Origin: Burkholderiales bacterium UBA2459
GTDB lineage: Bacteria; Pseudomonadota; Gammaproteobacteria; Burkholderiales; Burkholderiaceae_E
NCBI GenBank assembly: GCA_002342365.1
Contig: DDPV01000014.1
Span: forward strand, 52,153-58,638
Direction of reading: 5' to 3'
DNA: 6,486 nt
The notes under the pieces are model-generated. The model was given only the letters and a program-made list of their open reading frames with translations. It did no database searches and was not told where the DNA came from. Each line of letters opens with the position of its first letter. The first letter of the stretch is position 1. Both the position numbers and the translations under genes were made by a program. This document shows, piece by piece, positions 1 to 5,515 of the stretch.

Positions 1-142
1 CCTTGTCCACGGTTTGTCCTTGGCAAGAAAAATCTTGCCTCCGGACCGCAATCAACTGATACTCGATCCGGGGGAAAAGACCAATCGTTTTCCTCGACAC
101 GGTGCGCCGTGCCTCCTCAGATTCACGAAGATATCAACTTGA
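1..142 (+). other. Upstream flank, possibly the 3' end of a gene cut by the window edge
   Basis: One + frame starting at base 2 is open for 46 codons and stops with TGA at 140-142. That stop overlaps the GAGG ribosome binding site of the next gene, as in a tight operon. The translated tail, which contains the stretch ARKILPPDRNQLILDPG, is not one I recognise. Its codon choice (two AGA, two ATA, about half GC at third positions) is not convincingly coding. The frame starting at base 1 is also open, so chance is a real alternative. Otherwise this stretch holds only the dyad at 22-39. Calling it a truncated gene is inference. Confidence 0.3.
22..39. repeat. Perfect 7-bp inverted repeat, AAAA spacer
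   Basis: GGCAAGA at 22-28 and TCTTGCC at 33-39 are exact reverse complements separated by AAAA. No T-run follows on either strand, so a Rho-independent terminator is unlikely. The position, about 115 bases before the AerR/PpaA-like gene, would suit an operator dyad or an mRNA stem-loop. If the upstream open frame is a real gene, the dyad lies inside coding sequence and may be incidental. Confidence 0.4.
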
Positions 143-146
143 GGGG
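141..146 (+). promoter_or_regulatory. Ribosome binding site deciding the 153 start
   Basis: GAGGGG at 141-146 lies six to eight bases before the GTG at 153, good Shine-Dalgarno spacing. The in-frame upstream GTG at 102 has no purine-rich site at a usable distance; the nearest is the GGGGGAAAAG stretch at about 70-79. The site favours the shorter, 280-residue product. Confidence 0.6.
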
Positions 147-152
147 ACGAGT

Positions 153-995
153 GTGGGATCAAGGCGTTCAGATGACGGCGACACCGCCCAGCAAGCCATC
201 GGTGAGATGGTCGAGCGGCTGGTGTTGCCCAAGATGGTTCAAACCCATCGTGAGTTAGGTCTCAGGCCGCGCTTGATGTGCGATCTGGAAGCCTTTATCG
301 AAAAGCTGCTTCAAAACCAGCTCGAGCCTGTGCTCGACAGCATCCAGGCGATGCGTCATGAGGGGCATCCGCTTGAGGTGATCTACAGCGAACTCTTAAC
401 GCCGGCTGCAAGACTGCTGGGCGAGAAATGGCTGCGCGATGCGATAGGTTTCAGCGATGTCACGCTTGCGACCTGGCAGCTTGAGCAAATCCTGCATCAT
501 TTCCATCAGGATTTTGAAGGCGCCCGTCAGACAAGAACTGGCAAAGCCTCCGTGCTCATCAGTTTGATGCCAGGCGACCAGCACAGTCTCGGTGCAAAGA
601 TGTTGAGCGCCTTTTTCCGCAAGGATCACTGGGATGTCAATTTGCTTCAACCGCAGAGCTTGCAGGCGGCTTTTCAGCGCATCGTGGCGCTTCGGCCTCA
701 ATTGATTGCGATCACGGTCACACAGACCGAATCGCTTGAGCAAGTCCGCGACCTTTTGAAGATGGTTCGACAGCAGTCTGAGCTGCGGTCAACGCCCTGG
801 ATGATCGGCGGCCGGGTCATCAATGAACAGCCGATGCAAGCGGTTGCTGTGCTCTCAGACCGCAATATTCATTTATGCCAAGGTGATGCCAAGCAGGCAC
901 TCGTACTGGCTAACCGGCTGCTGAATATCGGTCAATCGGCGCAAAGACATCACATCCAGTCAAGCCCGCTAAGGAGCATGCAGCCCTCAGCCTGA
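153..995 (+). CDS. Cobalamin (B12)-binding protein, AerR/PpaA-like regulator
   Basis: This is probably a cytoplasmic regulatory protein that binds cobalamin. AerR/PpaA proteins use B12 as a light- or redox-responsive cofactor and modulate the repressor CrtJ/PpsR, which controls photosystem genes. From the GTG at 153 it has 280 residues. A helical cap (about 35-120) carries the sequence WLRDAIGFSDVT from W93, matching the family pattern in which a Trp in the cap packs on the cofactor. A Rossmann B12-binding domain (about 130-262) follows, with the intact D142-x-H144-x-x-G147 motif supplying the axial histidine, a downstream TESL segment and IGGR near 218-221. No helix-turn-helix is visible, so it would act through a partner. 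An in-frame GTG at 102 would add 17 poorly conserved residues. A hairpin terminator follows directly. CarH-type and methyltransferase B12 domains are less likely: the CarH Wx9EH motif reads VT here. The domain call is firm; the AerR/PpaA assignment is probable. Confidence 0.82.
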   Translation: MGSRRSDDGDTAQQAIGEMVERLVLPKMVQTHRELGLRPRLMCDLEAFIEKLLQNQLEPVLDSIQAMRHEGHPLEVIYSELLTPAARLLGEKWLRDAIGFSDVTLATWQLEQILHHFHQDFEGARQTRTGKASVLISLMPGDQHSLGAKMLSAFFRKDHWDVNLLQPQSLQAAFQRIVALRPQLIAITVTQTESLEQVRDLLKMVRQQSELRSTPWMIGGRVINEQPMQAVAVLSDRNIHLCQGDAKQALVLANRLLNIGQSAQRHHIQSSPLRSMQPSA

Positions 996-997
996 AG

Positions 998-1022
998 GCC
1001 GAAGCCCCCTGGGGGCTTTGGT
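998..1022 (+). terminator. GC hairpin, probable terminator of the AerR-like gene
   Basis: AAGCCCCC at 1002-1009 and GGGGGCTT at 1011-1018 are perfect complements. Further pairs (C1000-G1020, C999-G1021 and two G-T wobbles) extend the stem to 998-1022. It begins three bases after the stop codon at 995. The T-tract is short (TTTG), so this is a strong stem with a weak tail, and Rho-independent termination may be incomplete. Confidence 0.65.
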
Positions 1023-1048
1023 GAGCGCTTGATGAGGAGCTTTCTTGG

Positions 1049-1076
1049 GAGCCGATCAAGGGCTTGGCTCGGAGCC
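1049..1076 (+). repeat. Overlapping alternative short hairpins
   Basis: GAGCC at 1049-1053 can pair with GGCTC at 1066-1070, extended by G1054-T1065 and A1055-T1064. The same GGCTC can instead pair with GAGCC at 1072-1076 across a single base. The two stems are mutually exclusive. The arms are short and the region is GC-rich, so this may be chance. Confidence 0.25.
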
Positions 1077-1117
1077 GGCGCAGGGCTTTAGGGGGAACGC
1101 AGCGCGAAGCCATGCTT

Positions 1118-1126
1118 TGATATGCT
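1118..1126 (+). promoter_or_regulatory. Possible extended -10 element placed for leaderless transcription
   Basis: TGATATGCT at 1118-1126 reads as a TGn extension followed by TATGCT, which matches the TATAAT consensus at four of six positions. No good -35 hexamer lies 17 bases upstream, where the sequence is CGCAGC. A start six or seven bases downstream would fall on or beside the A of the ATG at 1133. That gene has no Shine-Dalgarno sequence, which fits a leaderless message. This is a prediction from spacing only. Confidence 0.35.
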
Positions 1127-1132
1127 TGGCGC

Positions 1133-1756
1133 ATGAATGCTGACCACCATCAGGGCCTGCTGGCCGATTTCTCAAAGCCGGCTGCGCGCAAACTCATGCA
1201 CAGGCGTTTTATTGAGTCCCAGGGTTTTCGCAGAGACGATGGCTTATGGGACATCGAAGCACGCATCGTAGACAGCAAACCCTTCGCCTATCAAGAGCCC
1301 TACCGAGGCCATCGCGAAGCCGAGAGTGATGTGCACAACATCGCCATCCGTCTCACCCTCGACGATGACTTCGTGGTGCACGACATCGAGGTGTTGATGC
1401 CCGCTGTGCCTTATCCCAGTTGCGCAGGCGCCATTCCGAATTTCAAACAATTGATCGGCGCTCGGGTCGGTGTGGGCTGGCGCAAGGCGGTATCTGCGGT
1501 GGTCGGTTCGACAAAGGGATGCACCCACGCACGCGAATTGCTCTTTCCGATGGCTACCGTTGCCTTCCAGACCCTTTTTGGCTGGGAAGACGAAGCGCAA
1601 ACCGACGAAGAAAAACGCCGGCGAAGCGAGCGCGACGCTTCACGCGGCGATCAGTCCGGTCGACCGCATTTTCTGGATGGCTGTCACAGCTGGGCCAGTG
1701 ATGGAGAGGTGGTCGCAACCCTTTATCCGCAGTTTTCGACCCGCAAAAAAGTTTGA
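1133..1756 (+). CDS. DUF2889 domain protein
   Basis: This 207-residue protein matches the DUF2889 family, whose biochemical role is not known to me. Family hallmarks appear in order: an N-terminal HRR segment (23-25), GFRRDDGLWDIEA (31-43), a D-x-K-P turn (47-50), IRLTLDDDF (72-80), VPYPSC with C97, GVGW (113-116), GCTH (129-132), and a C-terminal DGCHSW (182-187) followed by DGEVV. Conserved Cys and His residues (C97, C130, H132, C184, H185) could form a metal site, but that is inference. A charged, Arg/Glu/Asp-rich linker (about 151-177) separates the main domain from the tail. No signal peptide or membrane segment is visible. The ATG at 1133 is the only reasonable start, because the nearby ATGs at 1112 and 1122 run into stops. 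No ribosome binding site is evident. It stands alone, downstream of a terminator hairpin and converging on the cysB-like gene 16 bases away. The family call is firm and the function unknown. Confidence 0.85.
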   Translation: MNADHHQGLLADFSKPAARKLMHRRFIESQGFRRDDGLWDIEARIVDSKPFAYQEPYRGHREAESDVHNIAIRLTLDDDFVVHDIEVLMPAVPYPSCAGAIPNFKQLIGARVGVGWRKAVSAVVGSTKGCTHARELLFPMATVAFQTLFGWEDEAQTDEEKRRRSERDASRGDQSGRPHFLDGCHSWASDGEVVATLYPQFSTRKKV

Positions 1757-1773
1757 GCTCCGGCATCCGGGCT
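1756..1773. terminator. Small hairpin between convergent genes
   Basis: AGC (1756-1758), one bulged T, and CCGG (1760-1763) pair with CCGG (1767-1770) and GCT (1771-1773) around a CAT loop. The stem spans the 16-base gap between the stop of the DUF2889 gene and the stop of the opposing regulator, and could end transcription in both directions. No T-run follows on either side, so support is structural only. Confidence 0.35.
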
Positions 1774-2711
1774 TAAGCTGGGCGCGTGGGCTGGGTTGAT
1801 TCGACCTGTAAACGAAGTGCATCGGGTGACAGCGTTTGCGAGCAGAGCTGCGCAAATCGGAAAGCATAACGTTTTAAAATTTGTCCGCGGCGAAATGCCA
1901 TCACGGTGACATTCGGCCCAAACAGCTGCCCCGCCTCGATTTTTCGCAGTCCTTGATCTCGAATCGGATCAAACGCCATGGAGGCGATGATTCCGACTCC
2001 CAGACCGCAAGCCACATAAGTCTTGATCACATCTGCATCAAGCGCAGACATCACAATATTTGGCTTTTTGGCGCAGCGCATAAAGCCTTCTTCAATCCTT
2101 TGCCTGCCTGTAAAACCGCTGTGATAAGTGATCAAAGGCCACCTGGAAAGCGATTCGATATCGAGCGGGGCCCGAAGCAGTGGATGGTCTGCAGGCACGA
2201 CCACCGCATGGGTCCATTGGTAATAAGGAAAAGTCACCAGTTCTTCATGCTGGGCAAGCGACTCGGTGGCAATGCCAATTTGGGCCTGTCCACGCAAGAG
2301 CCAGTCGACAATCTGCTTTGGACTGCCTTGCTGAAGGCTCAACTGAACCTTTGGGAATTCACGCCGGAATGCAACCACGATCTCGGGCAAGACATAGCGC
2401 GCTTGCGTGTGGGTGGTGGCGATGCAAAGTTGGCCTGCGTCGGTCTCACGAAAATGTTCAGCCACCCTTGCGATGTTGCCTGCCTCCAGAAGCAAACGCT
2501 CAAGCATCGGCAGCACCTGCTCACCAGCTTCAGTGAGGCCGGTAAATCGCTTTCCCTTGCGCACAAAGAGCGCAAGACCAAGCTCAGTTTCGAGCTCGCG
2601 GATTTGCTTGCTCAGCGCCGATTGCGAACTGTGCAAGACCTGCGCGGCTTCGGTCAGACTGAAATCCTGACGCACCACTTCACGCAGCACGCGCAGCTGC
2701 AGCAGATTCAT
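1773..2711 (-). CDS. cysB: LysR-family transcriptional regulator, CysB type
   Basis: This is a probable activator of sulfate assimilation genes. CysB-type proteins bind cys promoters as tetramers and respond to N-acetylserine or O-acetylserine and to sulfur status. At 312 residues it is normal CysB length. The N-terminal winged helix-turn-helix (about 1-60) includes SLTEAAQVLHSSQSALSKQI. The effector domain carries CysB-specific signatures: TTHTQARYVLPE with T100, T102 and Q103, IGIATE with T149, VVPADHPLL (171-179), TYHSGFTGR with T201, and SALDADVIKTYVACGLGVGI (222-241). In the characterised CysB proteins the threonines and Gln at these positions line the ligand pocket. The ATG is preceded by AAGGAG (plus-strand 2722-2727), ten bases away. 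It diverges from dsbB across 38 bases, and no cys structural gene is present in the window. The paralogue Cbl is possible but less likely by default. Confidence 0.92.
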   Translation of the reverse strand: MNLLQLRVLREVVRQDFSLTEAAQVLHSSQSALSKQIRELETELGLALFVRKGKRFTGLTEAGEQVLPMLERLLLEAGNIARVAEHFRETDAGQLCIATTHTQARYVLPEIVVAFRREFPKVQLSLQQGSPKQIVDWLLRGQAQIGIATESLAQHEELVTFPYYQWTHAVVVPADHPLLRAPLDIESLSRWPLITYHSGFTGRQRIEEGFMRCAKKPNIVMSALDADVIKTYVACGLGVGIIASMAFDPIRDQGLRKIEAGQLFGPNVTVMAFRRGQILKRYAFRFAQLCSQTLSPDALRLQVESTQPTRPA

Positions 2712-2749
2712 GGCAGGATCGCTCCTTGCTTGATGTTTGAAGGCCTGTG
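2712..2749. promoter_or_regulatory. 38-bp divergent cysB/dsbB intergenic region
   Basis: The gap between the two divergent start codons holds both ribosome binding sites: CTCCTT at 2722-2727 (read as AAGGAG on the minus strand) for cysB, and GAAGG at 2739-2743 for dsbB. It is too short for two independent full promoters, so promoter elements must extend into the opposing coding regions. I see no convincing -35/-10 pair and no LysR-type T-N11-A dyad. Autoregulation by the CysB-like protein would be expected near here from family behaviour. Confidence 0.4.
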
Positions 2750-3292
2750 ATGCTAAACCTTACCATTCGCGCAGACTACTTGAGGGTGTTGATCCTTGCC
2801 TGGATAGCGCTCTTGCTTAGTTCCATCGGATTTGCGCTCTACAGCCAACACGCACTTGGCATGATGCCCTGCCCCTGGTGCGTGATCCAACGCCTCATGA
2901 TGCTGATAAGCCTTGCGCTGAGCCTTCTCATGCTTGGCAGCATAGGTTTACCTCTTGCGATGGCTCTGCCTGCACTGGCCCTGGGACTGGTGCAAGCCGC
3001 AGGGATGGCTGCATCGCTCTATCAACAGTTTGTCGCAAGCAAGGATACCGAATGCGTGATGAGTCTTGCTGACCGTATCCTGATGGCAAGCGGACTTGAG
3101 CATCGCTGGCCTTGGATGTTTGCTGCATCGAACTCCTGTGCAGAGGCTGCGCAGGCGACCTTTCTCGGTATTGCGTTTCCCTGGCTGAGTTTTGCTGTTT
3201 TTGCCATCGGAAGCCTTGTTTCGCTGCAGTTTATCGGCCACTGCCTGCGGGCGCTGTTCAATCCCAAAAGCCTCAAGCTCAAGCAAGGATGA
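2750..3292 (+). CDS. dsbB: Disulfide bond formation protein DsbB (quinone reductase)
   Basis: This inner-membrane enzyme reoxidises periplasmic DsbA and passes the electrons to quinone. The 180-residue protein has four hydrophobic segments (about 13-31, 47-65, 68-91 and 140-165). The first periplasmic loop holds the redox pair C41-P-W-C44 in PCPWCVIQR, with R48 at the position of the quinone-interacting arginine of E. coli DsbB. The second loop holds the other pair, C102 (TEC) and C130 (SNSC), at nearly the E. coli positions. An extra Cys (C165) lies in or near the last membrane helix. The start is taken as the ATG at 2750, because GAAGG at 2739-2743 is six bases away; the GTG directly before it at 2747 is too close. 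The gene diverges from cysB, and its stop overlaps the start of the VWA gene. No dsbA is visible in the window. The call is secure. Confidence 0.95.
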   Translation: MLNLTIRADYLRVLILAWIALLLSSIGFALYSQHALGMMPCPWCVIQRLMMLISLALSLLMLGSIGLPLAMALPALALGLVQAAGMAASLYQQFVASKDTECVMSLADRILMASGLEHRWPWMFAASNSCAEAAQATFLGIAFPWLSFAVFAIGSLVSLQFIGHCLRALFNPKSLKLKQG

Positions 3293-4449
3293 GCACGCAG
3301 ACGCAGGGCCAGCTGGCCGACAATATCGTGCATTTTGCGCGGGTGCTACGCAGCGCTGGCCTGCCGCTCGCCAGTGACCGTGTGGTGCTTGCAACCGAAG
3401 CGGTTCTCGCGGTGGGGCTGCAATCCATTGACGATTTGCGCTACAGCTTATGCTGCACGCTGACCACCAGCGCCGATCAGCAAAGCCTTTTTGATCAGGC
3501 GTTTACCGCGTTTTGGCGCGACCCTGATCTGTTGGGCAAGGCGATGCAAATGCTGCTGCCCAAAGTCGACGGCGGTCTTGCGCCAGCGCACGAAGCAAAT
3601 CGACGCTTAGCGCAAGCTCTTTCTGCGCCTGCCAAGCCAAGGGGCGCTGAAAACAACGACGAACAGGATCAGCAATCGATTGAAGCCCGCATGAGCTTTT
3701 CAAGTCGCGAATTGCTACAAAAAGCAGACTTTGAAACCCTGAGCAGCGCCGAATGGGTGGCGGTTTCAAGGCTGGTCAGCCAATTGGTGCCGCACATGCC
3801 ACTTGTGCTGTCCCGCCGCAAAAAAGCCGCCCTGCACCATGGTCCGATTGACATGCGGCGTGTTGCCCGGTCAGCGCTGCGAAGCGGCGGCGAAATTATG
3901 CAATTGCCACGCAAAATGCCCCGCAAGCAGGCCATGCGGGTGCTTGCCTTGCTCGATATATCGGGTTCGATGACCAGCTACTCGCGGATGTTTTTGTATT
4001 TTTTACACAGCTTGACCCGCGTCGATCCGCGCACAAAAACCCTCGTCTTTGGCACGCGACTGACTGATCTTTCTGCTGCGATGCGTGAAAACGACCCAGA
4101 CGCTTCCATTGCCAAGGCAGTCAGCCTTGTCGATGATTGGAACGGTGGCACACGTATTGCATTAAATCTTGAACGATTCAATAAAGACATCGCTCAGCGC
4201 ATGGCGGGTTCCCGCACGATGATCTTGCTTGTGACCGACGGACTTGAGCGTGATGATGCAAAAGCGCTCGGCCGAGAAGCCGCGCGCTTGTCACGGCGAT
4301 GCAAACATCTCATCTGGCTCAACCCACTGTTGCGCTTTCAAGGCTTCGAGCCCAAAGCCAGCGGCGTTCGTGCCCTGTTGCCCCATGTGAGCGCGCACCT
4401 GCCGGTGCACAATTTGCAAAGCCTGATGGCGCTTGCCCATTGTGCCTAA
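3289..4449 (+). CDS. VWA-domain protein, CoxE-like
   Basis: This 386-residue protein belongs to the CoxE-like von Willebrand factor A group. Known members work with MoxR/CoxD-type AAA+ ATPases in metal-centre insertion or enzyme maturation. Residues 1-110 form a helical region beginning with the NIVHFARVLRSAGLPL-like segment typical of the group. A hydrophilic linker (about 112-135) follows, then a basic stretch with LSRRKKAALHHG and IDMRRVARSALRSGGE (187-202) just before the VWA fold (about 217-385). The MIDAS metal site is intact: D223-x-S225-x-S227, T288 in NGGTR, and D317 in VTDG. No signal peptide or membrane helix is seen, so it should be cytoplasmic. The true start is the ATG at 3289, overlapping the dsbB stop as ATGA. 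An open frame reaches back to 3112, but that part lies wholly within dsbB. AAGG abuts the ATG, so initiation probably depends on coupling to dsbB. No AAA+ ATPase gene is present in the window. Confidence 0.87.
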   Translation: MSTQTQGQLADNIVHFARVLRSAGLPLASDRVVLATEAVLAVGLQSIDDLRYSLCCTLTTSADQQSLFDQAFTAFWRDPDLLGKAMQMLLPKVDGGLAPAHEANRRLAQALSAPAKPRGAENNDEQDQQSIEARMSFSSRELLQKADFETLSSAEWVAVSRLVSQLVPHMPLVLSRRKKAALHHGPIDMRRVARSALRSGGEIMQLPRKMPRKQAMRVLALLDISGSMTSYSRMFLYFLHSLTRVDPRTKTLVFGTRLTDLSAAMRENDPDASIAKAVSLVDDWNGGTRIALNLERFNKDIAQRMAGSRTMILLVTDGLERDDAKALGREAARLSRRCKHLIWLNPLLRFQGFEPKASGVRALLPHVSAHLPVHNLQSLMALAHCA

Positions 4450-4460
4450 GCTGAGGGCGG

Positions 4461-5441
4461 CTAGTACAGTTCAGGGATGTACATCGATTCAGGCACCGGG
4501 CGGCGGAAGTATTCAGGATTTCGAATGCGCTCGGGCAGCACCACCTCGGGGTGATTCACGTCGTGGTAAGGAACCTGATTGAGCAAATGGTGAATGCAAT
4601 TGAGCCTTGCGCGCTTTTTGTCGACCGCAGAGACCACATGCCAAGGTGATTCTTCGATATGGGTGCGCTCGAGCATGTTTTCTTTGGCGCGGGTGTAGTC
4701 TTCCCAGCGTTTGCGACTCTCCAGGTCCATCGGACTTAGCTTCCACTGCTTCAAGGGATCGTGAATTCTTGCCAGAAACCTTGCATGCTGCTCTTCATCG
4801 GTGATCGAAAACCAGTACTTCACAAGCTTGATCCCGCTGCGAACCAGCATGCGTTCAAATTCAGGGGTTGATCGGAAAAACTCCTCCAGATCATCCTGGT
4901 TACAAAATCCCATAACGGTTTCAACACCAGCCCGGTTATACCAGCTGCGATCAAAGAGCACGATTTCGCCGCCTGCGGGAAGATGCGAAACATAACGTTG
5001 AAAATACCATTGCGTTTTCTCGCGATCGTTGGGTGCCGGTAAGGCAGCGATTCGGCAAACCCGTGGATTGAGTCGTTGAGCGATGCGTTTGATGACGCCG
5101 CCCTTGCCTGCCGCATCACGCCCTTCAAAAACCACAACCAAACGATACCGGTTGGCAACCACCCAATCCTGGAGTTTGACGAGTTCGCGCTGCAATCGAA
5201 TCAGCTCGGTGAAATAGACCCGACGTGCCAGCGCGCCTTCGCTTTCGCTAGCCTTCGCCTTTGGGCTGCCCTCAGCGAGCACGAAGCTCTCGTCTTCAAG
5301 TTCAAGCTCGAGCTCTTCATCAAGTGTGTCGAGAAGCTCCTCACGAAAGCGCTCAAGCGCCTGTTGATCGATCACCGCTTTTGTCTGATCGAGACTCGGT
5401 TGGGCAGGCGTATGGCCTGCACTTAACGCTTTATCGTCCAC
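4461..5441 (-). CDS. ppk2: Polyphosphate kinase 2, class I
   Basis: PPK2 transfers phosphate between inorganic polyphosphate and nucleoside diphosphates, mainly making ATP or GTP from polyphosphate; it is cytoplasmic. The 326-residue length and single domain fit class I. The N-terminal extension contains a very acidic segment, EELLDTLDEELELELEDE (34-51), common in this class. The core has Walker A in FEGRDAAGKGG (105-115, with D109 and K113), PAPNDREKTQWYFQRY (135-150), the Walker B/DRS segment LFDRSWYNRAGVE (162-174), and the lid region around HARFLARIHDPLKQWKLSP (219-237). The C-terminus ends in SMYIPELY. All key motifs are intact. The GTG start at 5441 is supported by AAGGGG (plus-strand 5450-5455) eight bases upstream; an ATG at 5446 is out of frame. 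It converges on the VWA gene with an 11-base gap and lies 74 bases downstream of the hydrolase gene on the same strand. Class II or III is unlikely given the single complete domain and the acidic N-terminus. Confidence 0.95.
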   Translation of the reverse strand: MDDKALSAGHTPAQPSLDQTKAVIDQQALERFREELLDTLDEELELELEDESFVLAEGSPKAKASESEGALARRVYFTELIRLQRELVKLQDWVVANRYRLVVVFEGRDAAGKGGVIKRIAQRLNPRVCRIAALPAPNDREKTQWYFQRYVSHLPAGGEIVLFDRSWYNRAGVETVMGFCNQDDLEEFFRSTPEFERMLVRSGIKLVKYWFSITDEEQHARFLARIHDPLKQWKLSPMDLESRKRWEDYTRAKENMLERTHIEESPWHVVSAVDKKRARLNCIHHLLNQVPYHDVNHPEVVLPERIRNPEYFRRPVPESMYIPELY

Positions 5442-5449
5442 GGCATGTT

Positions 5450-5455
5450 CCCCTT
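5450..5455 (-). promoter_or_regulatory. Ribosome binding site for the ppk2 GTG start
   Basis: CCCCTT on the plus strand reads AAGGGG on the minus strand, eight bases before the GTG at 5441. It decides in favour of this unusual start codon, because no in-frame ATG is available nearby. Confidence 0.55.
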
Positions 5456-5474
5456 GTTAACGTGGTTTCAAGCG

Positions 5475-5491
5475 TGAGACCGCGCCTCTCA
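5475..5491. repeat. 5-bp inverted repeat in the hydrolase-ppk2 gap
   Basis: TGAGA at 5475-5479 and TCTCA at 5487-5491 are perfect complements around CCGCGCC. It lies between the hydrolase stop and the ppk2 ribosome binding site. With no T-run it is at best a weak terminator, processing stem or operator. The short arms make chance plausible. Confidence 0.25.
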
Positions 5492-5515
5492 TCGCCTGCC
5501 TATGAAGCGCAAGAT

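Noticed and set aside
5..35. PpsR/CrtJ box (TGT-N12-ACA) upstream of the AerR-like gene
   Set aside because: The TGT triplets at the left edge are not followed by ACA at the required spacing.
396..743. 115-codon open frame on the - strand inside the AerR-like gene
   Set aside because: It is antisense to the conserved B12 domain, with no recognisable motif or ribosome binding site.
2718..2734. ATC-N11-GAT dyad in the cysB/dsbB gap as a LysR-type box
   Set aside because: The arms are three bases long and the spacing does not give the T-N11-A pattern, so it is too weak to call an operator.
1881..2750. 289-codon open frame on the + strand opposite the cysB-like gene
   Set aside because: It lies almost wholly antisense to a regulator with clear family motifs. 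Its translation shows no recognisable domain, and its length is explained by the codon composition of the opposing gene.
3112..3288. Upstream extension of the VWA gene open frame into dsbB
   Set aside because: The added residues are an out-of-frame reading of the dsbB C-terminal region and do not resemble the family. The ATG overlapping the dsbB stop fits the family start.
2948..3394. 148-codon open frame on the - strand opposite dsbB and the VWA start
   Set aside because: It has no domain and is antisense to two well-supported genes, so it is a shadow frame.
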